The notes: generated from the sequence alone by a model not told the origin. A stretch of 64,000 bases of DNA from Phymorhynchus buccinoides (GCA_017654935.2 CM065693.1:13594224-13658223); one strand, 5' to 3'; positions 1 to 14,502 are shown, counted from the first letter of the stretch. Made by a program: numbers and translations.

Positions 1-49
1 GGGGGGGGGGGGGGGGGGGGGGTGGTGGGGTGGGGGGGGGGACGGGAGT

Positions 50-114
<65 letters not shown>

Positions 115-1694
115 GGGGGGGGGGGGGGGTTGGGGGGGGGGAGGGGGTGGGGGGGTGGGGTGGGGGGGGGGGGGGGATTCTAAGGACAATTATCAAGGTT
201 GAAAAAAAAACATGAACATTCTTTGACTCGAAAAAAAAAAAATGCTGTGTCTGATTTGTGATTTTAATATATATATTTTGGGGGGGGGGGTGGGGGAGCA
301 GTTGCACATGGTGCGGTGTAGAGTATTTCAAGGCAACTTCAAGGGTTTTTGAAAACATTTGCACTCCTGGAGACAGGGAAAGGGAAACAAGCTATTTTGT
401 GTGTGTGGGGTGGGGGGGGGGGGGGGGGGGCGGGGTGGGGGGCATGGCGCGGTCGAAGAGAAGGTCCTGCCAGAACCTGGGAGGCGGGGGCTAGAAGAGA
501 AAGAAGAGAAATCTAAGGACATATCAAGTGGAAAAAACCTTACTATGCATAGAATTTGACCAGATCAAGATCGAAAGAGCTGTGGTGATCTCGACGATTT
601 TTATATTGAAAGTTTGATGTGCAACCATCGGAGTGCCAAGGCATGGTGTGCGTGAGGAGCTATTTCAAGGCCGCCCCGCCTACATTTTGTATGTACCTTC
701 AGAACAGCGAAAACAGTTATTTTTGTTGGGGGGGGGGGGGGGAACTAAGAAAGGGGGGGGGTGGGGTCGTTATCTGGGGCCGCAGGGAATTTATCTCATC
801 AATATCAAGTAGAAAAAACACTGAACATTCTTTGACTGCTCGGCTTGATTATATGGACTTTCGCGGACATTTTTTTCATAAATATTTTCAAATATGGGGG
901 GGGGGGGGCATTAGTGCAAAGATGAAAAAACAAAAATAAAATAAAAAATAAAAAAAAACTAAAAAAGGGTGAAACACGTGAAAACAAAGCAAGAACAGGG
1001 ACACTTGCATGACGAGCTTAGAGGGGGGGTGACGGAGGGAGACGGGGGGGGGGGTGGGGGAAGGGAGGAGATCTGTTGAGGTCTAAGCACTGCGTCCTTT
1101 CAAGTGTCACGAAAAAAACATCTAGAAACTACATAACTTTGAGGCTGAAGGATCACTTCAATGCTGTGTGATTTTGTGGGACAACGTATATCTATGTATT
1201 TCTGGGTAGGTGGGTGGTCTTACTGTGGGGGACCTTCGCATGACATGTCGTGTGACAGTATTTCACAGGCCAACTTTCAAGGGTGTTTGAATGTGAAACA
1301 TTTGAATTGGATGGGACAGAAGAAGAAAACACAGGTGTATGCCAGTGTGTGTTGAAAGTGGGGGGGGGGGGAGATTCATAAGAGGCGGGGGGTAGCGGCG
1401 AAAAGTGAGGGACACTTCTATAACTAAGGACAATATCAAGTAGAAAAACATGAACAGTCTTTGACGGAAAAAAAAAAAAGCTGTGGGTGATTTTGCGATT
1501 TTTTATATAGCATATTTTTGATGGGGGGGTTGGGTGAGAAACACCTTGCATCAGGTGTGAACATTGGTCGAGTATTTTAAACTGGCCAACTTTGGCACTC
1601 AGGGTGAGGGGGAAACACATTGTGACCCTGGGACTCACAGGGGAAGTACAGTTTATTTTGTGTTCCAGATGGGGGGGGAGGGAAACAGAGGGGG

Positions 1695-1729
<35 letters not shown>

Positions 1730-2228
1730 TGAGTGGGCAGGGCATGGGGAACCTAAGGACTTCAAGTAGAACAAACATTGAACATTTTGACCTAAAAAAA
1801 TCTATATGCTGTGTCGGATTTTTTATACTATATTTTTGTGGTGGGGTCGGGGGAGGATAGGGGTGCATTGGTATGTGTGTGTGAGTGTTTCAAGGCCAAC
1901 TTTCAAGGGTGAAACACGTGACTGGGGTGGAGAAAGCAGGGGGAAAACAGTTCATATGAAACGTTTTTGGGGGGACAATCGAGAGAGGGATTCTAAGGGA
2001 CAATTGGTGTAGAAAATAAATCCATGAACATTCTTTGACTGAAAAAAAAATGCTGCAGGCGATTTTGTGATTTTTTAATATATATATTTTTGGGGGGTGG
2101 GGGGAAAAGGATGGAGCCATAGGCATTTGAGAGTATTTCCAAGGACAACTTTTGCAAGGGGAAACATTTGTACTGGAACAGAGGAAAACCAGTTTATTTT
2201 GAAGTTGTTGTTGGTGGGGGGGGGGGGG

Positions 2229-2264
<36 letters not shown>

Positions 2265-2302
2265 ACGGGGGGGGGGGGGGGGGGGGGGGGGGAGGGGGGG
2301 GG

Positions 2303-2333
<31 letters not shown>

Positions 2334-2399
2334 AGGGGGGGGGGGATTCTAAGATCAGTGATCAAGTAGAAATGGAAAGTGAACATTCTTTGACCGAAA
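1..2399. repeat. G-run satellite, about eight units of roughly 300 bp
   Basis: Diverged units share a core of a purine stretch, the motif GAACATTCTTTGAC, an A-run, ATGCTGTG, a TTTTATATATATTTT tract and then a long G-run. The core is visible near 212, 822, 1450, 1775, 2025 and 2380, with weaker versions near 545 and 1110. Further shared pieces read TATTTCAAGGCCAACTTTC and GGGAAACA. G-runs of 10 to more than 60 bases separate the cores, so the G-rich strand should form G-quadruplexes. The glycine-rich and proline-rich open frames here are by-products of the G-runs. No gene is visible. Confidence 0.75.
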
Positions 2400-4396
2400 A
2401 AAAAAATAGCCAGTGTGCAGATTTTTATTTTTTTTTATTCGATTTTTGGTGGGGTCAACACAGATTGACAAGACGAAAGCTTCCCCAGAGGCCCAGTATT
2501 ATACCGACGACACAAGCACCCAACTGGGGAATGGTAAAAAATATATACCGGCCCCGGTTCTGAGCCACAGTAGCTTTAGTTGGGGGCGGCCCGGGACGAT
2601 AGCGGCCACGCTACGTTATTGGGACGAAGATGTATACATGCAGTGGGATTTTCCAGGGGGGGGGGGGGACCGACATGGATTTTATTAAAACTTCTACCTA
2701 GGTGATTTTTCATTGTATTCTGAAATTTTTTCATTCGGCTCTAAAACTTGCATATTGACATTATTAATTTTATTTTGATTTGTTGTGATTGTATTAGAGC
2801 TTATTGGATTTTTCATACATGTCATTCTTATCGATGCAGAATGAAGGGGGCCACATTGTATCAACCTGGCTCATGTTGAATAGCTCTTGAGGCCTTATAG
2901 TAATGAATAACATCACAGCGAGTGATCCCATTTTGTTACCATGAAGTTGTGAAATTCCTTAGGTGCCAGCCACAGCATTCCCCCTTCGCTTTTTTCATTA
3001 ACTACTTACTTGGTAGGGGGTAGGGGGAGACCTTGGGCATAGTATGAAACCCCTTTTGTGTTCATAGATCAGTGAGGGTGGGGGAGTAAAAATGTTGTTT
3101 TTCACGTAAGTGTTCAGAAGAAGAAAAAAAAACAAGCATAACTATAAAATTTGTGGAGATATTGTCAACAATTTTTGTTTGTTTGAAAGAAAATTGATTC
3201 AGCTACATTTTATAAGTATATGTTCTGCATTAAATGGTTTTCCTTCATGTTGAAAAATGCACGTGTTTATGAAAAAATCACTTAAACATTTTTTTGTTTA
3301 TCTTCTTTATACTTTCATAACATTTGTGTTGGGGTATATGTTGGTAAAGTTCGTTTTGTGATGACCTAGACAGAAGAATCATTTCTGATTTTATTGAATG
3401 CAACACTTGGTTGTTTACAAAATTCTGTTGTCAAAAAGTTATTTGACACCAACTACCCGAAATCAGTGGAAAATGCCACAACAGCTCAGTTCTTGCATAG
3501 TGAAAATCTGTCTGTGCCCTCTAGTCTCAGCTTAGGCAGTGTGGGACTTAGCACAGTTTCCAGTAAAAGATGGGTAATGGTACCCTGATAAGATTTTCAA
3601 AAGGATCTCAGATTTACATTACCACCTGGGAGCGAGGTACTTGTAAATTTTCATGTGTAATCTCTGCGGTGGTTGCTGAGCGGCAGGGTAGTTTTCATAG
3701 TCTGGTTAGCTCGAAAGTGGGCTGGTAACTTATCTGGCTGCAGAGCCATACGCCGGTTCTTGCTGCCACCGAATCGTTGCAGCCAACAAAAAGGTTTCGT
3801 TCTTGATCATGGGCCGAATAAATAGGGTCCCGTTCGCCCCGTTTCAGTACCCACCGGGGTACACAACAATGGGCCATAAAAGTCTTTCAATTGAAATACA
3901 GATACTACAACGCCTTTTCGTTTGTATGAACCCTTTCATGCTTAATGTCGATTTTATTCCTATGCACCACCCAAATATTTTGAATTTAACGACCCATGTA
4001 CGGGGGGAACAAAGGCCCCTTCAAAACCCAGGGTATTGTTATCCAAAGACCCTAATTTCTTAATTGTTGGGATGGTAAGGTTAGGGCCTTACGCTCATAC
4101 ATCGTCATAGAGGCATCCCCCATATTGCAGAATTTGATTTTTTTTCTACCCCAGTAAGTGTAATGGAATTGTTTTGCTGAAAAAAAAATGGCTAGGTGAC
4201 ACGATATGCTAGTTCTGCAAAGGGGTGCAATATTGAAACAAAGTAAAAAATAAAAACTTTTTAAAAATTATTACATCAATGAGTTGATGCTACGTGTGGC
4301 AGAGGCTGCAGTTATGGCACCATGTTCGTACGTCCCTAAGCTGCAACTTTTATGATACTAGGACGCGGCACATAAAACTATTTTCAGGCGCATGTG

Positions 4397-4429
<33 letters not shown>

Positions 4430-7400
4430 AACCGACCCTAACACTGTTTCCCTAACGGAAAATCCCCTGCGACTGAATCAAACTCTAAAAAACGTTTAAA
4501 CATTATATGACAAAAAAACAAAAAAAGTTTTCCTTGTAAAGAACAATCGGAGCAGCTTCCCTTGATCATGGTCGCTCAGCGTAGGCAATACTCCCCAATA
4601 AATAGAGGCATTTATTCTTACTTAGCAAACTGCATAACTTGTTTGAGTCATTGCCAGAAAGTGCATTAAGTTTTATATAATAATAAAAATAAATATTAAT
4701 ACTTTAATAATAGGGTTAAAATATGTAGTTCCCTTTTCATCTCGTACCAATGTGGGAAAATTATGGAAACACCCACCGCACATGTTAGTTCATACACATA
4801 CTTTCCCTTCACATTGTCACGATTGGTTCTTCAGCTTTCCTTTTCAATTTTGTGGTTCTTCTTACCAAATCCAAGTCATGAAAAAATGCCTACAAAACTC
4901 AACCCTTATTTGTCCTTCCATTTTAGCTAGAGATTATACTGCAATATATGCAATTACCATTGAACAATATATTACATAAACCCCATGTTCCGACCCCCCG
5001 CGTGACCCCTAGCCGCTTATAGTAATTTTTCAGTGTGTTAACTTAAGCCCAAAAACAAAAAAAAAAAAAACAAAAAACAAAAATTAAAAAAACCAATAAA
5101 ATTTTTACTAATAACCATTGTCACAAAATCAACCAGTGGTACCCCTAAGACCCCATCCATGCCACCACTCCGGCCCCCCCCCCCAACTGAGGTTATAGAT
5201 TGGTAAAAAAATTTATTCTTCTGCGAATCCTGCTGTGACTATGTGCGATAAACACCTTTTTTCTTCCCCGTTAGGGCCCAGTATCCCTACCTCCAAAATT
5301 AAGAAAATAGGGTCTTCGGATAACACTTCAGGCACTGATTTGATTATTGATACCTTTTAAACCCTTTCACCGCCAGACCATTATTTCAGCACAAAAAAGT
5401 CTCAGTTAAATGTACTGGGTTTGGAATCTCTTTATTTTAAGAGCAACATAAATCCCATTGACCCCTCAGCTATTGGGGATTTCTGTTTTTCGTTCACTGT
5501 GACCATATATATAAAAATTAGGTCTAATCCTTACTTCACCCCCAAAAACTAATAAAGACCCAATTAGGGTATTTGGATTAATCTAATAGACCCCAATGTT
5601 GAAAAACTTATTATACAGTGACATCCGTGTCAAATCCCCACCAAGCTGTAGGTGTTGACTAACACACATCTCGCGATGTTCCTGCTGTGGCGTGTGAAAG
5701 GGGTTAATGACATGCTCGGTATTAAAACCATTGTGGTGATATAAACTGATGCACGACATTGAGCGGGTGAACCAAGGGTTTATAAGTGAGGAAATTAGAT
5801 GTTTACCGAGAGGCGGCGTGGATGCGCTGAGGCCACCCAGCATGTCTTGTCTTTCTATGATTTATTTTTGTGATTGATTACACCTATAGCTATTATCCAC
5901 CACGCCATTTCTTACTGCCTCATAGCCTCTATTGGTCTCACGCCAGTTTCCCTCTTCCCCCTCCCGGCAGCATAGGGCGACGGGGAAGGTAAAGAGAAAT
6001 GACTTCCGCCAAAAGCCCCCCCCCCAGACCAGAGTATTCCCATACCTCTGTCCACAAAAGATGTTTACTAAAACAAACATAAGGACGGAATTTCGACAAC
6101 ACAAACAAAAAACAAACTACACTCCCCTCCGGGCCCAACCCCACAGATGTTGCAAAGTGATGTCTATATTCTTTATTCACGAGGCACAAAACAAAACTAT
6201 GGATATTGCGGCGAAGCGCCTTTATCAACACAGACAAACAATTAAAACAGCAAACAGCAAAATATGCAATTGTATCAGCAAAAGGAGCCAAAAAAGCAGG
6301 CAACAAGAAGGAGCCAAAAAACCATCAAGATTGATATTAATTTTATTAAAAATAAAAACAATACTTCACCCTCTACAGTCCAACGCGTAATATAATCTAA
6401 ATGTACTTGTAATGGTTAGACCCAAAACGCCCGGCTACTCATACTTACACGTTCGCGCACCACAATGGTGCGGTCAAAAATGGCCCGCGCACCACAATGG
6501 CGCGTTTTGCTCCGGTCACAAATCAAATCCGTCGCACACCCGGTTAGGAAAATGTAGGTGTCTTAGGTGTGTGTGTGTTACAGTGTGTGGGTGTGTTATA
6601 TGTAGAGGTAATATAAGATGAGGGGATATTGTTAACGAGGGGGTCAATTGTAATGTGTCCTCATCCTCCTTTCCCCTCTCTACAAACACCGAAAGGCCAT
6701 GTCAAGGAGAATAAAGACCAACCTGCCCGTCATCGTGTGTTTAAATTAAATTTTTATAAAATCGCGGTACTTTTCACGTGGTTTTTCCCTCTTTAGCCAA
6801 GTAACAAATCACTTAAGAAAATCTTCCTAGCATAAAGGACCGTCTTTCGAGGGAAAGTTTTAATGAAGAGGAAGTGACACAGACTTTGGGGGGTCTTTAA
6901 TTGGTAGGGGTGTCTAACCCTTTCACCCGCCAATGTTTGCTAATGTATACATTTATGAATCACAATGGAACTAATTAGTAGTGAAATGTTTTTTTTGCTT
7001 GTTCTATGACCTGTGATTTGCAAATTTGCAATCATAGTTTGTTGATCCAGACATTCTACTTTTGCTTTTGGCATAATCTGCATCCGCTTGTATGTCCGGC
7101 TGTGTACTCCTACGATTACGATTTTGCAAGCGATGCAATTGCAACCGCACATACGCATCGCTACTGAGCTCACTTTAAGTGCTTGAGGGCCATTTTGACG
7201 CGACCATATTCGAACCGCGAACATCTTTTGATCCCCTCGCGCACCCATATTCGAAGGGCGACCATTTGGACTGGCGACCATCCCTTTTCTGGGCACCATG
7301 TGTTAAACCAAAAAGTTGACACCAAAGAGCGAAGGCGGTTTTTTCGATTAGTATGGGAACACCAAATCAAGGGGGGAGGGCGGGCGGTCGGGGTAACTTG

Positions 7401-8080
7401 AAGTGAGAGAGGATCACCGGGGCCCCCCCTCCACGTGCACAGAGTACGCAATCTGATTCAGATGGTAGACAATTGGAAACAAGGGTCCCACGCTCAGTTC
7501 CCCTCTGTTGCCTCAAAGGGGTGGGCGGACGCCTGTAAAGAAAAATGACTCCACATGTCCCCCAGCCTAAACCAATGAGTACATCCATGATTAGGATCAT
7601 ACCATTTCAACACATGAATCGAACCAAAAGACCTATCTAATTGCTACACGACATGTGCGTTCTTTACAGTACAACTGACAAACAAGAAACCAACAAAACT
7701 ACCCTCAAACACAGATGCAATATAATTGCAACATGCCCTGTCACCCCAGGGTGCACAGTTGGAATTAAGATGCATGACAAGTTCTCCCTTTAGTTTCCCC
7801 CTTCAAAATAAATCCCTTGCAAGTCTCTGATGCCAGAGGCCCACCAACACTCGCCCCCCCCCCACCCCCCTCCCCCACACGTGTATATATTTCCACAATA
7901 ATGCCCATCCATCCGGCCCCCCTTTCGTAACAAACGTTTACCAGCCACAGGAAATGTTAAAACCAAAGTTGCGTTTTTCTTAATCCGAAAACGACCGGGC
8001 AAGCAAGAGAAACCCATTAAGTTTCAAAACCCCCTCTACAACCCTATATATGTCAAAACTATTTTTCAAAACACAATTTG
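2400..8080. other. Stretch without a recognisable gene
   Basis: AT-rich sequence with a long A-run at about 4398-4426 and other short A-runs. None of the short open frames resembles a protein I know, and none has paired splice signals that would argue for an exon. A short tandem duplication with GCGCACCACAATGG lies at 6455-6505. The first coding exon of RPL17 could lie anywhere upstream of 14.5 kb, but I could not find it here. Confidence 0.5.
6711..6900. mobile_element. Decayed MITE with TTAAAGACCC-type ends
   Basis: Starts ATAAAGACCAACC and ends GGGGGGTCTTTAA. It shares interior words with better copies at 27647-27888 and 57637-57770, such as the CACGTG..TTTT..CCTCTT block and the AAGAAAATCTTCC..GCATAA block. 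Confidence 0.5.
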
Positions 8081-11000
8081 CTCCTCCCTCCCCCCCCTGC
8101 TCCTTCCCCCCGCGTTTACCCCCCCCTTGATTCCTACTCCGCCCCCCCCATATGGCGATTCCATTGACAAGCCTCGTTCAGATACCTTCCTTCCCACATT
8201 CACACATTTCTTACAAAGTTTTACTTCTTAGACTATTCATGGATTTGTGCCCACAAATGCTCACTTGTTCCCACTAATTTCCTTTTCCGGTTACACACAC
8301 GGCGGGTTTGGACGGGTTCGGGATTGCTTTGTTCCTTTGTCTCTTTATTATCTCCTTCTTCTTTCGCCCCCCCTCCCTGCTCCCCCCCCTGTCCCCTCCC
8401 CCCCGCCCCGGCCCCTTCCTCCCATGTATCGCGGTCTACCAGCCGTCTGCCCAGGCCGCCCACCACCCCCACGTCCCTTTCTCGCCCGCAAGGGCCGTGT
8501 GCACCACCCCCGTCGCCCCTCGCTCCCCGGTCGGCAGGCTACGTACCACCAATCGCTGTCTTCCTTTTTTGGGTCTCCTCTCCTGCCCTGTAGTCATTGG
8601 ACCCCGCGCCCCCCGCCCAAGCCCTTTCCCCCTCTCCCCCCACTTCCCCCCATCCTCCGGTGCCCTTTTCTGCCCGTTGCGCCCTTGTCCCATGCTGGCG
8701 CATTTTTCCCGGGTTCCTCTACTCCCCCTCTCTATTCCATTTATTTTCGTCACTCCTCCGCCCTCTCGGTTCCCTGGACACAACCGGTCCCTCCACACAG
8801 CCTCCCTTTATCACATGCTCCCCCCCTCCCCTACCCATCGGTAGACCACCTGAGGCCGTTCCGCCGTTTTTCCACCACCCAATGCATCGCTTTCTTCTAC
8901 CTCGAGGCTCCCTCTCCGCAACTCAAACGCTTGCTCCACACTCCGCTCGTCAGCACTCGTCAACCGCCGGCCCGCAGACACACCACACTGTCGAGCTAGC
9001 TCACCCCTCTCTCGCTCCCTCCCCCCCGATTCCACTCGTTACCACCCCCCCTTAAAGTCCTGATTATCACCCGATCTGCCCACTTCGCCACCCCGTCCGC
9101 CCATGGGACTGCTAAAACTCTCCGTACCTATACTCAACACACTTATACACGCTCCCCTTCCCTTCCTTCAACACCATCCTCCCTTCCCCTTCCAGTTGTT
9201 CTTCGCCCGGCATTCTCAGACCCTACTACCCACTATGGTCCCCCAAACACCCCCCCACCCCCCCCCCCCCCACCCAGCCCCCCCACCCAACCCCCCACCC
9301 CCCCCCCCTCCAAAACCGCCACCAACCACACCCAACACCCCCACCCCCGAGCACGCTTGACCAACTAAAGTCGCACTTGCCGATCCCATCCCCCTTGACC
9401 CTCTGCCAACTTGTGTCACCACCTCACACCACCCGGATCCACAAGCCTGACCGGCCCCACAGTCGTCATCCACCACAGACACGGCCCCCCTACCCAAAAT
9501 CTCCCAAACCCCACCCGGAGAATGGTCAGCCAACACCGTATCAACCCGCAACAAGCCACCTCCCGCCCTTGTGTCCGTCCTCCCCCCTGTTTTGCCTTTG
9601 CTGTCCAACTCACACCCTGCCCATATCCTGACTAATTCCAAATATTCTTGCCATTGTCACATCGTTCACTCACGCAACATCCATTTCTCTCACCCCCCTG
9701 TCTCTGTCTGTCTTCTCGTCGGCCTGAACCCACCCCATCCCCAACACCTGTCGCTGCTCGTTCCCCCCCCCCCCCGCTGCTCACCTCACCGTGTGCTAAA
9801 TCCTCCACGCCCCCACGTCTCCTAGCCACTACCTACACACCCCCATCCCCTCCACCCACCTTTACCATCCCTCGTTTCCAGTTTGGCGCACTGGTAAGGC
9901 TCGCATCTCCTCCCACCCCCGTATTACAACCCCTTCTCCCACCTCCACTTTTCTTACCACACGCCACCTTCAATCCCTGTGCTATTATTACCATCTGCAC
10001 CTTTGTTGGCACACACCTACTGCAGACCACCCACATTCCATCCCTAACTTCTCATGGCACATTCCCTTGCCCGTCCCCGATCATCTTTCGCTTGCCGTCT
10101 TTTACCCCACCGCGCCCTCCATCCCCCATACCGGACCATCCCACACCGTTTGGGTCTATTTTAGTAGCACATGTTGGTCCATTCTATGGTTTGTCTCCCC
10201 CCCACCTTCACCCGGTTCCTTCCCCTCCCCCCCGCGACCCGCCCCTCGCCTACTTCCCCCTCACTTCCACCAACCACCCCCGACCTCCTCCCTCAAATCC
10301 CTCATCTCCCCAACCCATCGATACGTGCCTGTGCCTCACCGGCCCCACCGGCGGCCCCCACCTCCTCTCCCTCTCTTCCCTCGGCTATGCAGCTCGCCGA
10401 CCTTAACCACACACCACCCCAAGCCCCCCCTCCACACCCCCCTCTGTGTCACCACCCCCAACTCCCCCAATCGTGTCGGGCTCCTTGTCTAGTGTCCCTG
10501 CCACAGACCGCCACGTGCCCCTCCCTTGCGCACACGTGTCCATCTGCCCGCGACTCGCCCGACTCGTCAGTCCCTATTCAACCCTTACACTCCCCCCCCC
10601 CTTCTTCCCAACACCGCCACACACCCCTACCCACACAAACGAATTCCTCTTTCTGGCAAAACACCTCATCTGGGCACCATCTCCTTGTGACCCTTCCATA
10701 CCCCCATATCGGCTCTCACCCCCCTACCCTTTCCACACACCCCCAACAGATATTCCATTTCTTTCTGGCGTACTCCCCATCTAGAGCTCACCGGTCTCAG
10801 CTCTGCGCGATTTGTCACGTCGCACACGACCCACTCCTCGTGGCACATCACAATACTCCCCCCCATCAACCTCTCGGCCTCATTACACCTCCTCTAACCC
10901 CTCCCCACCACACAATTACACACAAGACCAAAACTAAATCACGACGTACCCCCTATGCGACACCCGGTCTGACACAATACGACTATCCGAACATCTTGAA

Positions 11001-13700
11001 CTCAACAGCGACATCTACCTGTGACCCGACAATCCCACTATCCCGCCCCTCCATAGGCCAACCTGCTATATCCCACTCACTCCCACTCATCCAAAATTCA
11101 CACAAGACTACACGTTCCTTATCACCCGGCGCTCTCCCTTGGATAACAGGTCTGATCCAATAGCTGCCTTGATCGCGCATTCCTCTGTGACATATTATCA
11201 ACATTTAACGGCCTTAATAATTACCTCCTCCAAACTACACAAGTAAACTATCGGCTCTTGGCTAACAGGCTGTGAAATAGCTGCTTGATCTTGCCCGCAA
11301 TTACTCCGTGGCACAGTATATCTAACATTAGGCCAATCATACCCTCCCAAAATTAAGATAACTCATTGTCTCAGTGTTCTTTGGATCACCCCGGGCCGCT
11401 CCTCCCCACGACTATAAATAGCCTGATGTTGATGCTTCTGTTTATCATTTAACACCTATGTAGAGGTCAATGGCCGCATTTGTTCATGGTAGCTACCATT
11501 TTCACTCTTTTCTGGTGCAAAAAGCGAGACATTGATCGCGCCGGGCACGCGGGTAAACCACCGCACGGGCCCCCCAGGGGGGGGCGCGGCCCCGGCCCTC
11601 ATGTGCGGACGATCACACCGAACATACTCTCGAGCGCCACGATCAGCGACAAGACACACTACAAATCCCAGACAATCACCAGACATGCTACTAAACAACG
11701 CATAGGCAACTAGCCCAACAGAGGAGATCAACTCCAGAGAAGGCGCAGCATAGGAGAGCAGGAGGGGCAGAACAGAACAGAAATAGTCATACACTCAAAC
11801 ACACTTGCCAGCGCACTTACTAAGTTAACCCCCAACATACACCACACACCTAAAACTAAAACCACACACTCCACTCAAGGCGACCCCGCTCCCGCCCCGC
11901 CACTGCCCTTGTCCCTACCGTACGAACACCACCACACCCCGCATACCAAACCATCCACACCAAAGTGATAACTACCCTCCCAAGTTTGCAACACCCCCCC
12001 CACTCCATGGCGTGCGGACTAAAAGGCCCCAATAATTAAGAATACGTGGGCACCACCAGCTGGGACCATCATACCCCCGTGGGTCTTCGGGCCAACGCGT
12101 CCCCTGTCAGTTGGTCCCCCCACGGGCCTCACCCCACAGCGCCGCGCCCTCTTGAGCTGGGACCCCCCCCCTAGCCCGGCTTATCCCGATCAGATCTCGA
12201 CTCCAAGCCTCTCCGGAGACTCGGGCCCGCTGGTCCCTCCAAGGGTATTTCCACACGTGCGCGTTCGCTCTTCCGCATTGTCCTCCTGTCCGGTCCTCAT
12301 CCTTCATTCCGAGTGCACTCACAGCCTATCTGCGTGCCTTTCTTTGGTCTGCCACCCCCCCCCCTTCCCTCTCTTCCCCCCCGGCAGTTACCGCGCACCT
12401 CTCTGTGTCCCTTGCCATTAGTGGCCTTCTCCGACCCGGCTTCCTCGCATTGCCACTTGCCACCATCTGTCCCGTCGGGGCCCCCGTTCAGCTTGCTTCC
12501 TGTTTGTGCACGCCTTTGCGTCCCTCCCCCCCTGCCCGCTCCCCCCCCCCCCCCCCCCCCCCACATTTTTCCACCCCTCTTCTTATTCATCCCCCAACAC
12601 ACCCTCCTTCCTCCCCCCCTCCTGTGCCCCGGCCGACTCCCTCTTGGCCTGTTGTCATGTGTCCCGTACAAACTCGCTCCACTGTGGTTTTTCGTGGTGT
12701 CCATAGCCCCCCCCTCATGCTGGTACTCCACGAGGGTCGTCTCCCTCTCTTACTCTACATAGTCAGCCTCTGCCTCACCTCTTCCACCATACCAAGCCCC
12801 ACTCCACTTATGCTCCTTTCTCTCCATGTTTCCCTACACGAGCTACTGTTCCCTTCTCTCACTTAACGTTCCCCCTCCCCTTTGTCAGACCCTCGCCTCA
12901 CGCTACCTCTCACCACCTATCTCCCATATCCACCCACCTATGAAAGTCATTGTCCTCCCCTCCATAACCAACTCTCACAACGTCCTCTTTCCCGCCCCAC
13001 ACCCACAAACAGCCACCCCCATCTCACATTACGTTCACGAGAGCACCCGTACCCCATCACCACATCCACCATGAAGTCGATGGTCATATCTACCCGCCTA
13101 ATCCCCACCCACTCACTCTCAATACTATCTCACCCTCATCCTTACTGTTAAATGCCATTCTCCTCTTCGTACACGGCACGACTAGCCCACTCACCTGTCC
13201 ACCATGGCTTTGAGTGTGCGTCTACAGCACCGACCCTTCTATTATTCTACCGCCCTTCCCTCTGTTCTATGCCCACACCTATCTTCCCCCTGTGCGTCCC
13301 TCTTCCGTACTTTGCCTCCACCACCAGTGTCCCCTTCACCGCCCACTTTACTTTTACTGTTTACCTGCCTATCTTTTGTTTTTCTAGCCTTCTTTCTCTC
13401 CGTTTCGTTTTTTCTACCCCCCCCCCGCGTGCACACCGCTCTCCCCAGCTGCACACCTGTGACCGCTCCTACCGTAGACGTGGAGTCTGCCTGATTCTTT
13501 GTTCCACAACTCCACACCCTCCATATCTCTTAGGGGTTCACTCTTTGGTATACCCCCCTATAGAGACTAGTGTTCTCTCACTCTTAGTCTTCCCCGCAGT
13601 ATGCCCCCGCTCCCGACAACTTGCTGTCTGGCGGACCCCATGTCCCCAGTACACTGCACCATATCATTAACATGTATTTTTAGGCTCACGGAGCCCCTGC
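8081..13700. other. C-rich, G-poor low-complexity region
   Basis: For about 5.6 kb the plus strand is dominated by C, with CCCC runs and CCAC/CTCC words, and is poor in G. Long proline/serine/threonine-rich or, on the other strand, glycine-rich open frames (up to 330 aa) run through several frames at once. That is the expected effect of few stop codons in C-rich DNA, not evidence of coding. No domain, start context or splice structure supports a gene. It mirrors the G-rich first 2.4 kb in composition. Confidence 0.6.
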
Positions 13701-14149
13701 GTCAGGCGCACTCCCCCACCCCAAGTCCCACAATAACACGAAGATAAACCCACACATTAACACACACACAATCACCAAACTACACCGTTCTTAGCTTAAT
13801 AGTTTTTTTTAGCACCCAAGCCTCAAAACCACCCCCCAGTAGGAACGACACAAGGTTGTACATACCAGTTACGGTGCAAAACTTATTACCCACCAACCCA
13901 AACACCCCCAAACCACCTTCTTCCCATCCCCGTACCCACACAAACACAAAAAACATACTCTGCACTCTCCCAAATGCTCCCAACAACAAATAACAAACAT
14001 GGGATCGACCGCACACGCAGCCACTCTGGGCATACTCGACGAACAACGCTCTCAGGTGGGGAGCCAGCGACAATGAATTTTACACAGAGATGACTCAGTG
14101 GACTATGTCGAAGTAACCTATGCCCAATTACTAAATAATAACAACCAAC

Positions 14150-14335
14150 ACAATGGTTTTACCCGCCACCTTCCACCAAAAGGCTTGTTTCTCTAACGAC
14201 TTTCTAGCTGGGTTAAAATGAGGTTGTTGAGAATAGAAGCAAAAACCGGTAAGTCCCAAATTCGATATAAGTTAAGGACAAAAAACCTCGTATCTTCGTT
14301 CTTTTAAAGTCTAAACAAAACATTTTAAGTGATTC
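14150..14335 (+). mobile_element. Fragment of a MITE (family C), interior part
   Basis: Carries the family C interior: CCGCCACCTTCCACCAAAAG, a CGACTTTCTA block, AAATGAGG, AAGTCCCAAATTC and TCGTATCTTCGTTC. The same blocks recur at 15400-15545 and 43430-43565. It lies just upstream of RPL17 exon 2. Confidence 0.65.
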
Positions 14336-14502
14336 TTTTTTCTGTGCAACCACACACATACTGTTCTCTTATTTTTCTGTTTTTCATATGAAGGAATCTT
14401 TTCTCTGTCTTTTTTGTCTTCAGTTTATTTGATGTTTATTATAAATTTGTTTTATAAATTGTTTATATGATGTTTATTATAATGTTTTTGTGCTGTTTGC
14501 AG

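Noticed and set aside
3394..3588. 64-codon plus-strand ORF
   Set aside because: No similarity that I recognise and no convincing splice or start signals.
8247..11163. Long proline/serine-rich ORFs
   Set aside because: Produced by C-rich composition; several overlapping frames are open at once and none has a domain or splice structure.
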